Shown here piece after piece: positions 7,352 through 14,413 of a stretch of 41,894 bases of DNA (position 1 is the first letter of the stretch; each line of letters begins with the position of its first letter). The notes beneath the pieces are model-generated. The model saw only the letters and a list, made by a program, of their open reading frames with translations, was not told the origin of the DNA and searched no databases. Both the position numbers and the translations under genes were made by a program. The stretch lies in contig PEAK01000037.1 in assembly GCA_002753515.1 (NCBI GenBank), positions 1 through 41,894 on the forward strand, read 5' to 3'. The stretch comes from Magnetococcales bacterium (GTDB taxonomy: Bacteria; Pseudomonadota; Magnetococcia; Magnetococcales; UBA8363).

Positions 7352-8098
7352 ATGCCAGTAGCTCAAAATACCGTGGTCGTGGCTAACGGAGAACTTGCCA
7401 AACTGACAGGCAAAACGTTCGTCGTTGAAGGTGTCGGGACCAAGAATGCCGTCATCGTGCCGCTTACCGGGGCGGATGGCAAGGCGATCACCACCGGGCA
7501 AAAAATCATGCTGTCGAAGAATGCCACCATTGAGGGCTTGGCCAAAACGGGAGCCGGTAAAGCGGCGGCCGGAACCAAAACCGCCCAGATGGGTAACATC
7601 GCCGTGGTGGGCAACAAAGCGGCGGCAGCCAAGGCCGGAATCGTCCTCCCGAAACTGGTTGAGATTGAAGGGGCCGGCAAATTGGTCGGTACCGGACAGA
7701 CCGTGGGCTTGAATGGCCTGGAAATTCGCGGGGTTCTGCAACCAGGTCCAAACGGAACGGAAGTGATGTTCCAGGGAGGCGAGGCCAAGTTAACGATTAA
7801 AACGGCTGCCGCCAAAGCCAAGGCAGCCGGGGCTACCGCTCTGACCAAGGGGGCGGCTGCGGGCAAAGGGACGGGCGTGTTGGTCAACCAGGCACCAACG
7901 GTGGCGGCAGGTTCTATGACAGGCTCCGCTGCCGGTACAACAGCCGCGAAAGCTGCTGCGGCAGGGACCATCTGGAAGGGTACCGGACTGAGTTTGGGTT
8001 TGGGGCTCGGCCTGGGGGCCTGGGGTCCGGTCCTGTTGGTGGGTGCCGTTGCAGCAGCCGGGGTGGGTGTCTACAGCTACATGAAGCGTAAGGCCTGA
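7352..8098 (+). CDS. LG-rich magnetosome protein (MamD/Mms6-like)
   Basis: Protein of 248 residues from ATG 7352 (GGGGG upstream; an in-frame TTG two codons earlier is less likely). The N-terminal part has one MamD-like unit (ELAKLTGKTFVVEGVG), then a long Ala/Gly/Lys/Thr-rich region. Residues 205-248 match Mms6 closely: GTIWKGTGLSLGLGLGLGAWGP, interrupted here as GTIWKGTG and LSLGLGLGLGAWGP, then a membrane segment and a short basic end (MKRKA). The Leu-Gly repeat drives self-assembly in Mms6. There is no acidic tail. It likely sits in the magnetosome membrane and affects crystal growth. It may be a MamD paralog or a hybrid of MamD and Mms6. Confidence 0.8.
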   Translation: MPVAQNTVVVANGELAKLTGKTFVVEGVGTKNAVIVPLTGADGKAITTGQKIMLSKNATIEGLAKTGAGKAAAGTKTAQMGNIAVVGNKAAAAKAGIVLPKLVEIEGAGKLVGTGQTVGLNGLEIRGVLQPGPNGTEVMFQGGEAKLTIKTAAAKAKAAGATALTKGAAAGKGTGVLVNQAPTVAAGSMTGSAAGTTAAKAAAAGTIWKGTGLSLGLGLGLGAWGPVLLVGAVAAAGVGVYSYMKRKA

Positions 8099-8160
8099 TC
8101 GTTTTGTCTTTTCCCGGGACATGATGGTGGGGCAAGGGAGGGGTGGCCATGGTTAATTAT

Positions 8161-8307
8161 ACCGCAGCTATCTTGGGATGTATAGTTATTGTCATCCCCG
8201 CGAAAGCGGGGATCCAGAGGACTTTCCTACCTCCCCTGACTTTCTGGATTCCCGCTTTCGCGGGAATGACACTGGAAAACTACGTTTCCCGTGTTGGTTG
8301 CGGTTTA
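8161..8307 (+). repeat. REP/MITE-like palindromic element, complete (copy 3)
   Basis: It starts ACCGCAGCTATCTTGG and ends GTTGGTTGCGGTTTA. It contains the two palindromes CCCCGCGAAAGCGGGG and ATTCCCGCTTTCGCGGGAAT. It separates the LG-rich gene at 7352 from the mmsF-like gene at 8367 and is the only thing in that gap. Confidence 0.85.
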
Positions 8308-8366
8308 GATTGTTTTTGGAGTGTTTCTTGATATACAGGCTTTAATGCGCAAAAATAAGGATATAC

Positions 8367-8687
8367 ATGATGGATAAAATAAAAAGAAAAGTGGGCCGCA
8401 GAAGCCGCGTTATGGCCATCATGAGTTATCTGGGTATTCTTTGTCTGGTGCCGCTGGTCTTCAGTCGTGACGATGAGTACGTCAGCTTTCATGCCCGTCA
8501 GGGTGTTGCCTTGTGGATCTGGGGTGTCTTGGCCATTCTGGGACTGTACCTGCCAGGGATCGGGCAGATGTTTTTTAATTTTTCCATCCTGGCGATCACT
8601 TTTCTTTCGTTGGTCGGGATGGTGGCCGTGATTTTTGACCGGGCTTGGCGCTTGCCGTTCGTGTACAATTTGGCTATGAAGTTGTGA
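8367..8687 (+). CDS. mmsF: MmsF-like magnetosome membrane protein
   Basis: Protein of 106 residues with about three membrane segments. It shares MSYLGILCLVPLVF, the FHARQG loop, LWIWGVLA and the terminal WRLPF motif with the proteins at 14061 and 20551, which defines the MamF/MmsF (DUF4870/Tic20-like) family. The usual length is about 100-125 residues. In Magnetospirillum MmsF is a main regulator of crystal size and shape. AAGGAT precedes the ATG. It is followed 43 bases later by mms6, so mmsF-mms6 is probably one operon. MamF is the alternative name; the close link to mms6 favours MmsF. Confidence 0.8.
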   Translation: MMDKIKRKVGRRSRVMAIMSYLGILCLVPLVFSRDDEYVSFHARQGVALWIWGVLAILGLYLPGIGQMFFNFSILAITFLSLVGMVAVIFDRAWRLPFVYNLAMKL

Positions 8688-8730
8688 TTCTTGTCGCCAG
8701 AGTACCCTTTCAACATCGGAGTGATTGATT

Positions 8731-9102
8731 ATGCCAGCCACAACAATGAATGCGGATCTCCTTCCTGGCGAGACCTTGACTTTGATCGGCCCCGGGAAGG
8801 TCGAGTTTCAGGCCGCCAAAGCGGCGCAAGCTGCCAAGGTGGCCAAAGGAGCCACTGTGGCGGGGAAGGGGGTCGTCGGTACCAATGTACAGACGGCTAT
8901 CGGTGGAATTACCAAGACCGGGACAGCGGCGGCTACCTCCACAGCGGTAAAAGCTGGGACGATTTGGACCGGTAAAGGTTTGAGCCTGGGTTTGGGACTT
9001 GGCCTCGGGGCTTGGGGACCGGGGATCTTGGCCGCAGCAGCTATTGGCAGCTACGTCTATTACCGCAAAAAGAAGGCGATGCGTCTTTGGCCCTTTGCCT
9101 GA
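8731..9102 (+). CDS. mms6: Mms6-type magnetite-binding protein with a basic tail
   Basis: Protein of 123 residues; GGAG lies nine bases before ATG 8731. The N-terminal module LLPGETLTLIGPGKVEF also occurs in the protein at 3154. An Ala/Lys-rich segment (about 25-45) leads to GTIWTGKGLSLGLGLG and GAWGPGIL, the signature of Mms6, at residues 76-102, followed by a membrane-spanning stretch. Known Mms6 proteins end in an acidic iron-binding tail; this one ends in YRKKKAMRLWPFA, which is basic and hydrophobic. Size control of magnetite is the expected role, but iron binding by the tail looks unlikely here. A terminator follows directly. Confidence 0.85.
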   Translation: MPATTMNADLLPGETLTLIGPGKVEFQAAKAAQAAKVAKGATVAGKGVVGTNVQTAIGGITKTGTAAATSTAVKAGTIWTGKGLSLGLGLGLGAWGPGILAAAAIGSYVYYRKKKAMRLWPFA

Positions 9103-9123
9103 AGCAAGTGTGACGTTCATCAA

Positions 9124-9163
9124 ACGCCGCAATCTCGCGAAGGCTGGGATTGCGGCGTTTTTT
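9124..9163 (+). terminator. Rho-independent terminator after mms6
   Basis: The perfect stem ACGCCGCAATC / GATTGCGGCGT (about 13-base loop) is followed by a run of T. It lies 22 bases after the mms6 stop and ends the mmsF-mms6 transcript. Confidence 0.9.
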
Positions 9164-9173
9164 ATTGGTTGCG

Positions 9174-9355
9174 GTTTAAACCGCAGCTATCTTGGAATGT
9201 GTCGTTATTGTCATCCCCGCGAAAGCGGGGATCCAGAGCCTACCCCCGAATGCCTGAATCGGAGGGGATCTACACACCTTTCCCTGACTTTCTGGATTCC
9301 CGCTTTCGCGGGAATGACGCTGGAAAACTACACATCCCGCGATGGTTGTGGTTTA
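9174..9355 (+). repeat. REP/MITE-like palindromic element, longest copy (copy 4)
   Basis: It begins in the palindrome GCGGTTTAAACCGC and ends in GATGGTTGTGGTTTA. It has both internal palindromes and about 35 extra bases between them compared with copy 3. The last three bases (TTA) form, on the minus strand, the TAA stop of the TPR gene at 9353. Confidence 0.85.
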
Positions 9356-10150
9356 GGTATAACACACGATACGTTCGCCGATGGTCAGCCAACGTTTGAT
9401 CTCTTTGTCGTGGGGTCGTATGGCGGCTGCTTTGCGCCAAGCATCCATGGCTTTGTTTGTCTGATCCAGTTTGGCGTGGGCAATGCCAAGGTAATAGTGC
9501 AAGTGGAACCGGTCCGGATGGGTCAGGGAGGCAGGTGCGAGGACATTGATAGCTTCCTTACGTTTGCCCGACAACAGCAGTGCTTTGCCCAGGAGTGTGG
9601 CAACGCCAGCATCGAAGGGATGACTGGTTTGCAAGGTCCGTAACAGTTCAATGGCTTCATCAAGGCGTCCAAGGCGGGTATAGGCCAAACCCAGATTCAT
9701 ATCGCAGGCATAGTCATCTTGCCCCAGTTCCCGGGCGCGTTGCAGGAATTTGACCGCCTTGGCGTAGCGTTTTTGATTGACGTGCTGGATGCCAACCCTT
9801 TTTTCCAGCGCCCCGGGCATTGTATCGCTCTCCTCCTGGGACTGTGGGGTGACAAAATGGATCCCCTTGATGGTGATGGGATTGGCTTGGGCATCGAGAG
9901 CCGCCAGCAGGCGTTGGGCTGTTGCCGTCTGCCCCATGAACGTGGGATGGGGAGGGGAGGACTCACTTGGCTCCGCAGGTTCATGGTTGGTGTCGGGTGA
10001 GGTAACCGGGGTATGCTTGTAACATCCTTCAGAACTGGCAATGGGTGCTGCCGTGCCAATGGTGGTGGGATATTCAAAAGCCTGATCGGGTTCGGTAGCC
10101 GGGATAGTGGTAAAGGTGAGGGTTTGGTTGGATGTTGAAAGCTTGTTCAT
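9353..10150 (-). CDS. TPR protein, possibly MamA-related
   Basis: Protein of 265 residues. The first 120 residues are Pro/Thr/Ser-rich and probably disordered. TPR-type helices run from about residue 128 to 255: RYAKAVKFLQRARELG, DEAIELLRTLQTSHP, RKEAINVLAPASLTHP and TNKAMDAWRKAAAIRP. There is no signal peptide, so it should be cytoplasmic. MamA is also a cytoplasmic TPR protein that coats magnetosomes, and the location suggests a related scaffold role, but the match is only at domain level. The stop codon lies in the end of a palindromic repeat. Its leader can form a long hairpin (10156-10226). Confidence 0.7.
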   Translation of the reverse strand: MNKLSTSNQTLTFTTIPATEPDQAFEYPTTIGTAAPIASSEGCYKHTPVTSPDTNHEPAEPSESSPPHPTFMGQTATAQRLLAALDAQANPITIKGIHFVTPQSQEESDTMPGALEKRVGIQHVNQKRYAKAVKFLQRARELGQDDYACDMNLGLAYTRLGRLDEAIELLRTLQTSHPFDAGVATLLGKALLLSGKRKEAINVLAPASLTHPDRFHLHYYLGIAHAKLDQTNKAMDAWRKAAAIRPHDKEIKRWLTIGERIVCYT

Positions 10151-10155
10151 GAGTA

Positions 10156-10226
10156 CGGCCTCTTTTTTTTCAAGTAGGTGCTTTTTGAAGGAGTGACCCT
10201 GAAGCCCTACTGCAAAAAAGAGGCCG
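10156..10226 (-). promoter_or_regulatory. Long leader hairpin overlapping the TPR gene's ribosome binding site
   Basis: CGGCCTCTTTTTT (10156-10168) pairs with AAAAAAGAGGCCG (10214-10226). Inside it AGTAGG (10173-10178) pairs with CCTACT (10206-10211). In the minus-strand transcript the GAGG that would serve as ribosome binding site is in the outer stem, five bases before ATG 10150. No T run follows the stem on either strand, so it does not look like a terminator. Confidence 0.55.
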
Positions 10227-10362
10227 ATTGACGAAAGCCAAGTGATTTCAATAAGTTTCGCTAATGTGTCCGGGATTGCGGATCACCATGAGTTCTCGGT
10301 TGTTGCCAATTTTCCGCCGCGGCGGTAACCTTCGTTCGCGGGTGATCTTTTTTTGTGGGGGT

Positions 10363-10560
10363 TCAGAAAAAAGTAAAACGCTTCTTGCGGCTGTAATAAT
10401 AGCCACCGATGGCCCCGATGCCGAGAAGGATCCAGGGGTTGACAGCGGCCAAGCTCAACCCCAGGATTTGACCGGAGAGGAGTTTGGCTGGAAACGATTT
10501 TGCAGCAACGATCCCTGAGGCTTTGACCAGGGTGACGGTCGCGGGTTGGTTGGGCACCAT
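10363..10560 (-). CDS. Small magnetosome-type membrane protein (MamG/Mms6-like tail)
   Basis: Protein of 65 residues from the ATG at 10560, which has GGGAGAAA seven bases upstream; the longer frame to 10620 lacks such a site. After a polar N-terminus (ATVTLVKASG) comes QILGLSLAAVNPWILLGIG, a weakened version of the LGLGLGAWGP-IL block, then a membrane span and a Tyr/Arg/Lys end (GGYYYSRKKRF). This layout matches MamG and the C-terminus of Mms6. It is probably a magnetosome membrane protein, but it is short and the match is by pattern only. The TPR gene follows on the same strand. Confidence 0.6.
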   Translation of the reverse strand: MVPNQPATVTLVKASGIVAAKSFPAKLLSGQILGLSLAAVNPWILLGIGAIGGYYYSRKKRFTFF

Positions 10561-10759
10561 GGGTTTCTCCCAGAGTTCATGTGTGATGTTCAGGTGATTG
10601 GTTTCGTATACTGGAGGCACACTGTATCGCCAAAATGAGGGGAGGCCAAGAGGAAAAGAACGTGGGAGGGGTGCTGATAGTCATGTTTTGCCAGGCTGGG
10701 TTGTGATAGCGTGGCGGGATGGGTCATGGTGATGTTTCTTTGAGGATTGAGGTGATTGT

Positions 10760-11410
10760 ATGCTCCCTTTTTTGCTTCCGATAGGCGTGTTTTCGGCAGT
10801 GGGCTATGTGCTTGGGCAGCGGGCGGCCAAAAAGGTGGCCGATGGTGAGGAGTCGGTTGGCTCCAAGGAACTGCGGGTGGAAATTGTTCGGGACCATGTG
10901 TTCAGCGATGAATCCTTGATTTTGGCTACCGAAGAGGTCCCTCTGGACAACCGTTATGGTGATCGGGTGTTGACCAGTGACAACGAATTCAGCCGTACGG
11001 CCACGGTGGCTTTGGACATCGATCGCAGCACGGAGGTCAGCAGTTCCTGGCGCAGTGGTTTTGGCAAAGTGTTTTCCAGTGAAATTTCCGGGGAGTTGTC
11101 TCGTTCTTTGGGTGTCAAAATTGGCAGTCAGATCCACCGTAAGATTCGGCTCAATTTTTCGGTTTCCCCCCACAAACAGGTGATTTATCGTGTGGTTTGG
11201 CGGCAGGAATCGCGGCGCGGTGAATTTGAGATCATGGTTAACGGCAAACGACGTTTTCGTGTCCCTTACCTGATTACCTATGGATTGTCGCATTCGGTGG
11301 AAAGCATTGAAGATATGAGTACGCTCCACCCTTCCACCGTTCACGCCCGGGATGTGGTTTCCTCAGGGGATGAGGGAGGAAAACCGGCGGATGGCGGCGT
11401 CACCCAATAG
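10760..11410 (+). CDS. Membrane-anchored protein of unknown function
   Basis: Protein of 216 residues; GAGG lies eight bases before ATG 10760. Residues 1-20 (MLPFLLPIGVFSAVGYVLGQ) form one membrane anchor followed by a basic RAAKK. The remaining soluble part is mixed alpha/beta, with many charged strands and a segment rich in SRSLGVKIGSQIHRKIRLNF. The last 35 residues look disordered. I do not recognise a family. Its 3' end overlaps the convergent CZB gene by 48 bases. It lies between magnetosome-type genes and may belong to the same function. Confidence 0.7.
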   Translation: MLPFLLPIGVFSAVGYVLGQRAAKKVADGEESVGSKELRVEIVRDHVFSDESLILATEEVPLDNRYGDRVLTSDNEFSRTATVALDIDRSTEVSSSWRSGFGKVFSSEISGELSRSLGVKIGSQIHRKIRLNFSVSPHKQVIYRVVWRQESRRGEFEIMVNGKRRFRVPYLITYGLSHSVESIEDMSTLHPSTVHARDVVSSGDEGGKPADGGVTQ

Positions 11411-12217
11411 GCGGTATTCGATGACGCTCAAGAGGTAGATGATCTCCTGGCTGAGCTTGAGAACATCGGCGTAGGCCCGGTCGGCGTGTTGATCCCGGCG
11501 CATGCGAAGGTTGCTCAAAATCTCTTCAGCGCGTGCATGAAAGGCCTTGTGGGCCTGGTCACATCGGATCAGCTCGGGCATTTGCCCAAAGCGTTTCAGT
11601 CCGGTACCATGGATCCAGACGCTTAAAGGGCACAACTCCACCGATTCCAGGGAGATACGGCGGCCCCGGTTGCGAAAGGTTTCCGGTAAATGGTTGGCCC
11701 AGCGCAAATGGAGGAGTCGGGCTTGGTTGACTTCCAGGATGCCGGCTTTTTCCGAGGCTGCCAAGCGTGGTCCATGGAACAGAAAGCCCAATAAGCGACT
11801 CCAAGGGTGGGTGGGAAGCTCTGAGATCGGACTGTTGCCGTAATGGTCCAGTTCCGCCTGGGTCAGCATGCTGATAATGTGGTGGCTGGCGTGTCGCAGT
11901 TCTTTGAGTTGTTCTTCCACGGTACTGGGCAGGGGTGCCGCCGGATTCTGTTTGGGCAGCGCCTGTGAACAGATGGACTCCCCCGCCTGATGAAATCGGC
12001 GGTGCCATTCAATCAATTCGGCCAGCAGGGTGCGGTTGCCAATTTGCCGCTGGCCGCGGCTGTGCAGCCAGATTCCCAATTCACAATCCTGGTACTGGGG
12101 CATGTGGATGGTGTTTCTTGCACCCAGTACCGCTGCTTCCAGATCCAATTCCCAACGAAGGTGGCTGATTCGGGCGATTGTGACGTCCAGCCGGGTATTC
12201 GTTGTGGTTTGCGTCAT
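11363..12217 (-). CDS. Protein with two CZB (chemoreceptor zinc-binding) domains
   Basis: Protein of 284 residues. It has two copies of the CZB pattern H-xx-W ... C-x-L-x-x-W ... H-xxx-H. The first uses H19, C45 (in CELGIW), H72 and H76. The second uses H170, C196 (in CPLSVW), H223 and H227. CZB domains bind zinc with three His and one Cys and normally sit at the end of chemoreceptors or diguanylate cyclases. Here there is no receptor or enzyme domain and no membrane segment, so it is a soluble tandem sensor or metal-binding protein. GGAGG precedes the ATG. The link to magnetosomes is by position; metal or redox sensing is inference. Confidence 0.85.
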   Translation of the reverse strand: MTQTTTNTRLDVTIARISHLRWELDLEAAVLGARNTIHMPQYQDCELGIWLHSRGQRQIGNRTLLAELIEWHRRFHQAGESICSQALPKQNPAAPLPSTVEEQLKELRHASHHIISMLTQAELDHYGNSPISELPTHPWSRLLGFLFHGPRLAASEKAGILEVNQARLLHLRWANHLPETFRNRGRRISLESVELCPLSVWIHGTGLKRFGQMPELIRCDQAHKAFHARAEEILSNLRMRRDQHADRAYADVLKLSQEIIYLLSVIEYRLLGDAAIRRFSSLIP

Positions 12218-12574
12218 GGTTACGTCTTTCCTCCTGGTTGACCATTCATGGTTCTTATTATGCTATCCGAAGAGCCTTGTTTATAATCTATTTTACAATG
12301 ATCGTCCATAGTATTTAATCCTGCGGCATGGGGAGCAGGGCTAGTACGGTTGTTTGCACGCGCCTGGGATTGTCGATGCCGCCCTCCTGGATAGCTTTGA
12401 AAAAAAATAAACATTTGGCATGTTGCATGCTTAGGACATGCTTAGGATACGAAGAAAATACGTTTCAGGTTGCATTTGTCTGCCTTGTTCCATGGGGGTG
12501 TTGGATCGAGCGAGGTACTGACTGCCGCTGTCGCACGACACTTAAACTGGCAAGCGGGAAGGATACATCCAAAA
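12218..12574. other. 357-base intergenic region between divergent genes
   Basis: This divergent region lies between the CZB gene and the SPOR-like gene and should hold both promoters. I could not identify clear -35/-10 pairs, operators or repeats. The frame open from 12470 lacks a ribosome binding site before ATG 12575. Confidence 0.4.
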
Positions 12575-13561
12575 ATGGCTAACTCAGCGGGGCCTCAAAG
12601 CGGCCAGGGTCTGTTCGTCATCACCGTATTGGAATCTTTCATAGGCTTTTTGTTCGTAAGCTTTATCGTCCTATCGGCTGTTGTCCTGATGGATCCCAAA
12701 AAAGTGGGTGGGGGGATGCAGGATGAGCCGGGTTCGGTTCCGGAAAAAAAGGCCAAAATTGCAGCCGATCAGGAATGGGTTGCTGAGAAAACGATAGACA
12801 GCTTGGCGGAGCATTTGTCATCCAGGTTGGATCGCACCATGAAAGAGCGGGATGATCGGTTGGGTCGCTTGATTATCGGCCTGGGACATAAAATGGATGT
12901 GGCCAATGAGATTCGGGAATCCCAATGGTCGCGTTTGCGCAATGAAATCGATGGCAAGTTGGAGGGCATACTCCAGGAAGCGGCCTTGCAGACAACCCGA
13001 GCCGAAGGGATCAAGGGGTCGAGCAAAGGGGAAGCGGATTCGGTACGGGTGGCTGAGGCCCCTTCGCCAGTGGTGAGTGATGCCCCATTGACTCCCGTTG
13101 CTGCCCCGGTTGACGATAAATTGGCGGAGGGATTGGCTACGCTTACGGCACCTGCGGTGGCGTCAGAAACAGCTCCGACAGCGGCGCTCCAGGGTGCATC
13201 CGCTCAGGAGACACCCATCCAGACGTTCGCATCTCTTGCGCCCAGGGGGGATGTGGCTGAGGCGAATCAACCTGCTGCAATGCCTGAGCTGGTGGATGGC
13301 GTCACCAACCCGGCCCCCGAGGGTGCGCAAAAGAAGGGGTATTTCATTGCCTTGGGCTGTTTTTCTCGGGCCGACAATGCCCTGGATCGTGGTCGCTTGA
13401 TACGTCCTCATGTTCCCCTGGTCTATAAAAAAACCATCCAGGACGGCGCCATGACATGTTTGTTTTCCGGTCCGTTGGCCAGCAAAAGCGAAGCTGAAAG
13501 TTTGCTACAGCGCGTCCAGTCCAGCACCCACATTTCCGGTTTTACCATCGGATCTTATTGA
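12575..13561 (+). CDS. Membrane-anchored protein with a SPOR-like C-terminal domain
   Basis: Protein of 328 residues from ATG 12575. A membrane segment (about 13-37, LFVITVLESFIGFLF onward) is followed by a charged, coiled-coil-like stretch (about 55-145) and an Ala/Pro/Thr-rich linker (about 155-255). The last 70 residues begin KKGYFIALGCFSRADNAL and end with a LFSGPLASKSEAESLL motif, the typical SPOR pattern (start strand with aromatic, then GP...A). SPOR domains bind denuded peptidoglycan at division sites. The domain is assigned by pattern; the rest is unknown. Confidence 0.7.
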   Translation: MANSAGPQSGQGLFVITVLESFIGFLFVSFIVLSAVVLMDPKKVGGGMQDEPGSVPEKKAKIAADQEWVAEKTIDSLAEHLSSRLDRTMKERDDRLGRLIIGLGHKMDVANEIRESQWSRLRNEIDGKLEGILQEAALQTTRAEGIKGSSKGEADSVRVAEAPSPVVSDAPLTPVAAPVDDKLAEGLATLTAPAVASETAPTAALQGASAQETPIQTFASLAPRGDVAEANQPAAMPELVDGVTNPAPEGAQKKGYFIALGCFSRADNALDRGRLIRPHVPLVYKKTIQDGAMTCLFSGPLASKSEAESLLQRVQSSTHISGFTIGSY

Positions 13562-13567
13562 ATAGCC

Positions 13568-13705
13568 ATGAGCGGACGCTCTCCAATAGAAGAAATTCTG
13601 AATTTGCAGACTTTTGGGGACAAGGCCAAGCCCTACCAAGTGAAGCAGGTTCGTAACCTGCTGCTCAAATACAAATTGGGGACAAACGATGACATCTCGT
13701 TATGA
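13568..13705 (+). CDS. Possible 45-residue protein overlapping hicB
   Basis: ATG 13568 opens seven bases after the SPOR-like gene's stop. The product begins MSGRSPIEEILNLQTFGDKA and is basic in its second half. It overlaps the hicB start by 17 bases, a layout typical of toxin-antitoxin pairs. It does not look like HicA (no HicA GSHxxF motif). It may be a short unrelated gene or a remnant. Confidence 0.4.
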   Translation: MSGRSPIEEILNLQTFGDKAKPYQVKQVRNLLLKYKLGTNDDISL

Positions 13706-13901
13706 AATCATTATGTATTGGAGTGAGGAAGATGCGGCATTTATCGCTGAGGTGCCGGAGTTGCCGGGCTGCATGGCCGATGGACCCACTCGTCAGGAGT
13801 CCCTGGCCAATATCGAACGGGTAATTGACGAGTGGATCGAAACCGCCAGATCGCTTGGGCGTACAATTCCCGAACCCAAAGGCCGACTGATGTACGCTTG
13901 A
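13689..13901 (+). CDS. HicB-like antitoxin, apparently without HicA
   Basis: Protein of 70 residues with the classic HicB half-RNase-H start: YEIIMYWSEEDAAFIAEVPE then LPGCMADGPTRQESLANI. It lacks the C-terminal DNA-binding extension of full HicB antitoxins, as do many short type II HicB proteins. HicA, its mRNA-cleaving toxin partner, is not found on either side. It is probably an orphan or a remnant of a toxin-antitoxin locus. Confidence 0.85.
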   Translation: MTSRYEIIMYWSEEDAAFIAEVPELPGCMADGPTRQESLANIERVIDEWIETARSLGRTIPEPKGRLMYA

Positions 13902-14060
13902 ATCGCGCACTTATCACTGGTGAGAATACGCTGTGAATGATTTAATAATGGTGTGGTCACTCTTCACAAAAACACGCTGTATACAGAAAACACTAAAAGT
14001 GTTTGGTTTCTTGAAAGGCCCAGGGGTGACGGAACTTCCCGAGCGGACTTGATTATTCTG

Positions 14061-14393
14061 TTACAGCAGGCTCGCGAGCTGGTGGATAAACGGCAGTCGC
14101 CACGCCCGGGAGAACAGGACGGAGACGACCCCGGCGATTGCGAACAGGGTAATCATCAACACCGAGAAGCTGAAAATAAACCCACCCAAAACGGGGACGT
14201 ACAGGCTGAAGATGGCCAGAATGCCCCAAATCCACAGAACCAGACCCTGTTTGGCATGAAACCGGACGTAGTCATCGCCATGATCGTTGAACATCAGGGA
14301 AATCAGGCACAGCACCCCCAAATAGCTGAACATGGCAAGGATTTGCGATTTGGGGGATCGGTGTTTGCTGACTGTTAACGCACGAAACGCCAT
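14061..14393 (-). CDS. MmsF/MamF-like magnetosome membrane protein (second copy)
   Basis: Protein of 110 residues with about three membrane segments. The motifs match the copy at 8367: AMFSYLGVLCLISLMF, VRFHAKQGLVLWIWGILAIF and SRAWRLPFIHQLA. Family members influence magnetite crystal growth. GGAG precedes the ATG. It lies 20 bases after the LG-rich gene at 14414-15025 on the same strand, so the pair forms an operon that mirrors the mmsF-mms6 pair on the plus strand with the order reversed. Confidence 0.8.
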   Translation of the reverse strand: MAFRALTVSKHRSPKSQILAMFSYLGVLCLISLMFNDHGDDYVRFHAKQGLVLWIWGILAIFSLYVPVLGGFIFSFSVLMITLFAIAGVVSVLFSRAWRLPFIHQLASLL

Positions 14394-14413
14394 AAGAAAA
14401 GTCTCCGATCCAT

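Noticed and set aside
2221-9355. Repeated palindromes that might look like a CRISPR array
   Set aside because: The copies are dispersed by kilobases, inverted in one case and contain two different palindromes; there are no spacers or cas genes.
10261-10355. Possible terminator-like structure with GATCACC/GGGTGATC and a T run
   Set aside because: The stem is short with a loop of about 50 bases, and no plus-strand gene ends just before it.
13960-14010. AAACACTAAAAGTGTTT as a terminator of the second mmsF-like gene
   Set aside because: The stem is A/T-rich and short and is not followed by a T run on the minus strand.
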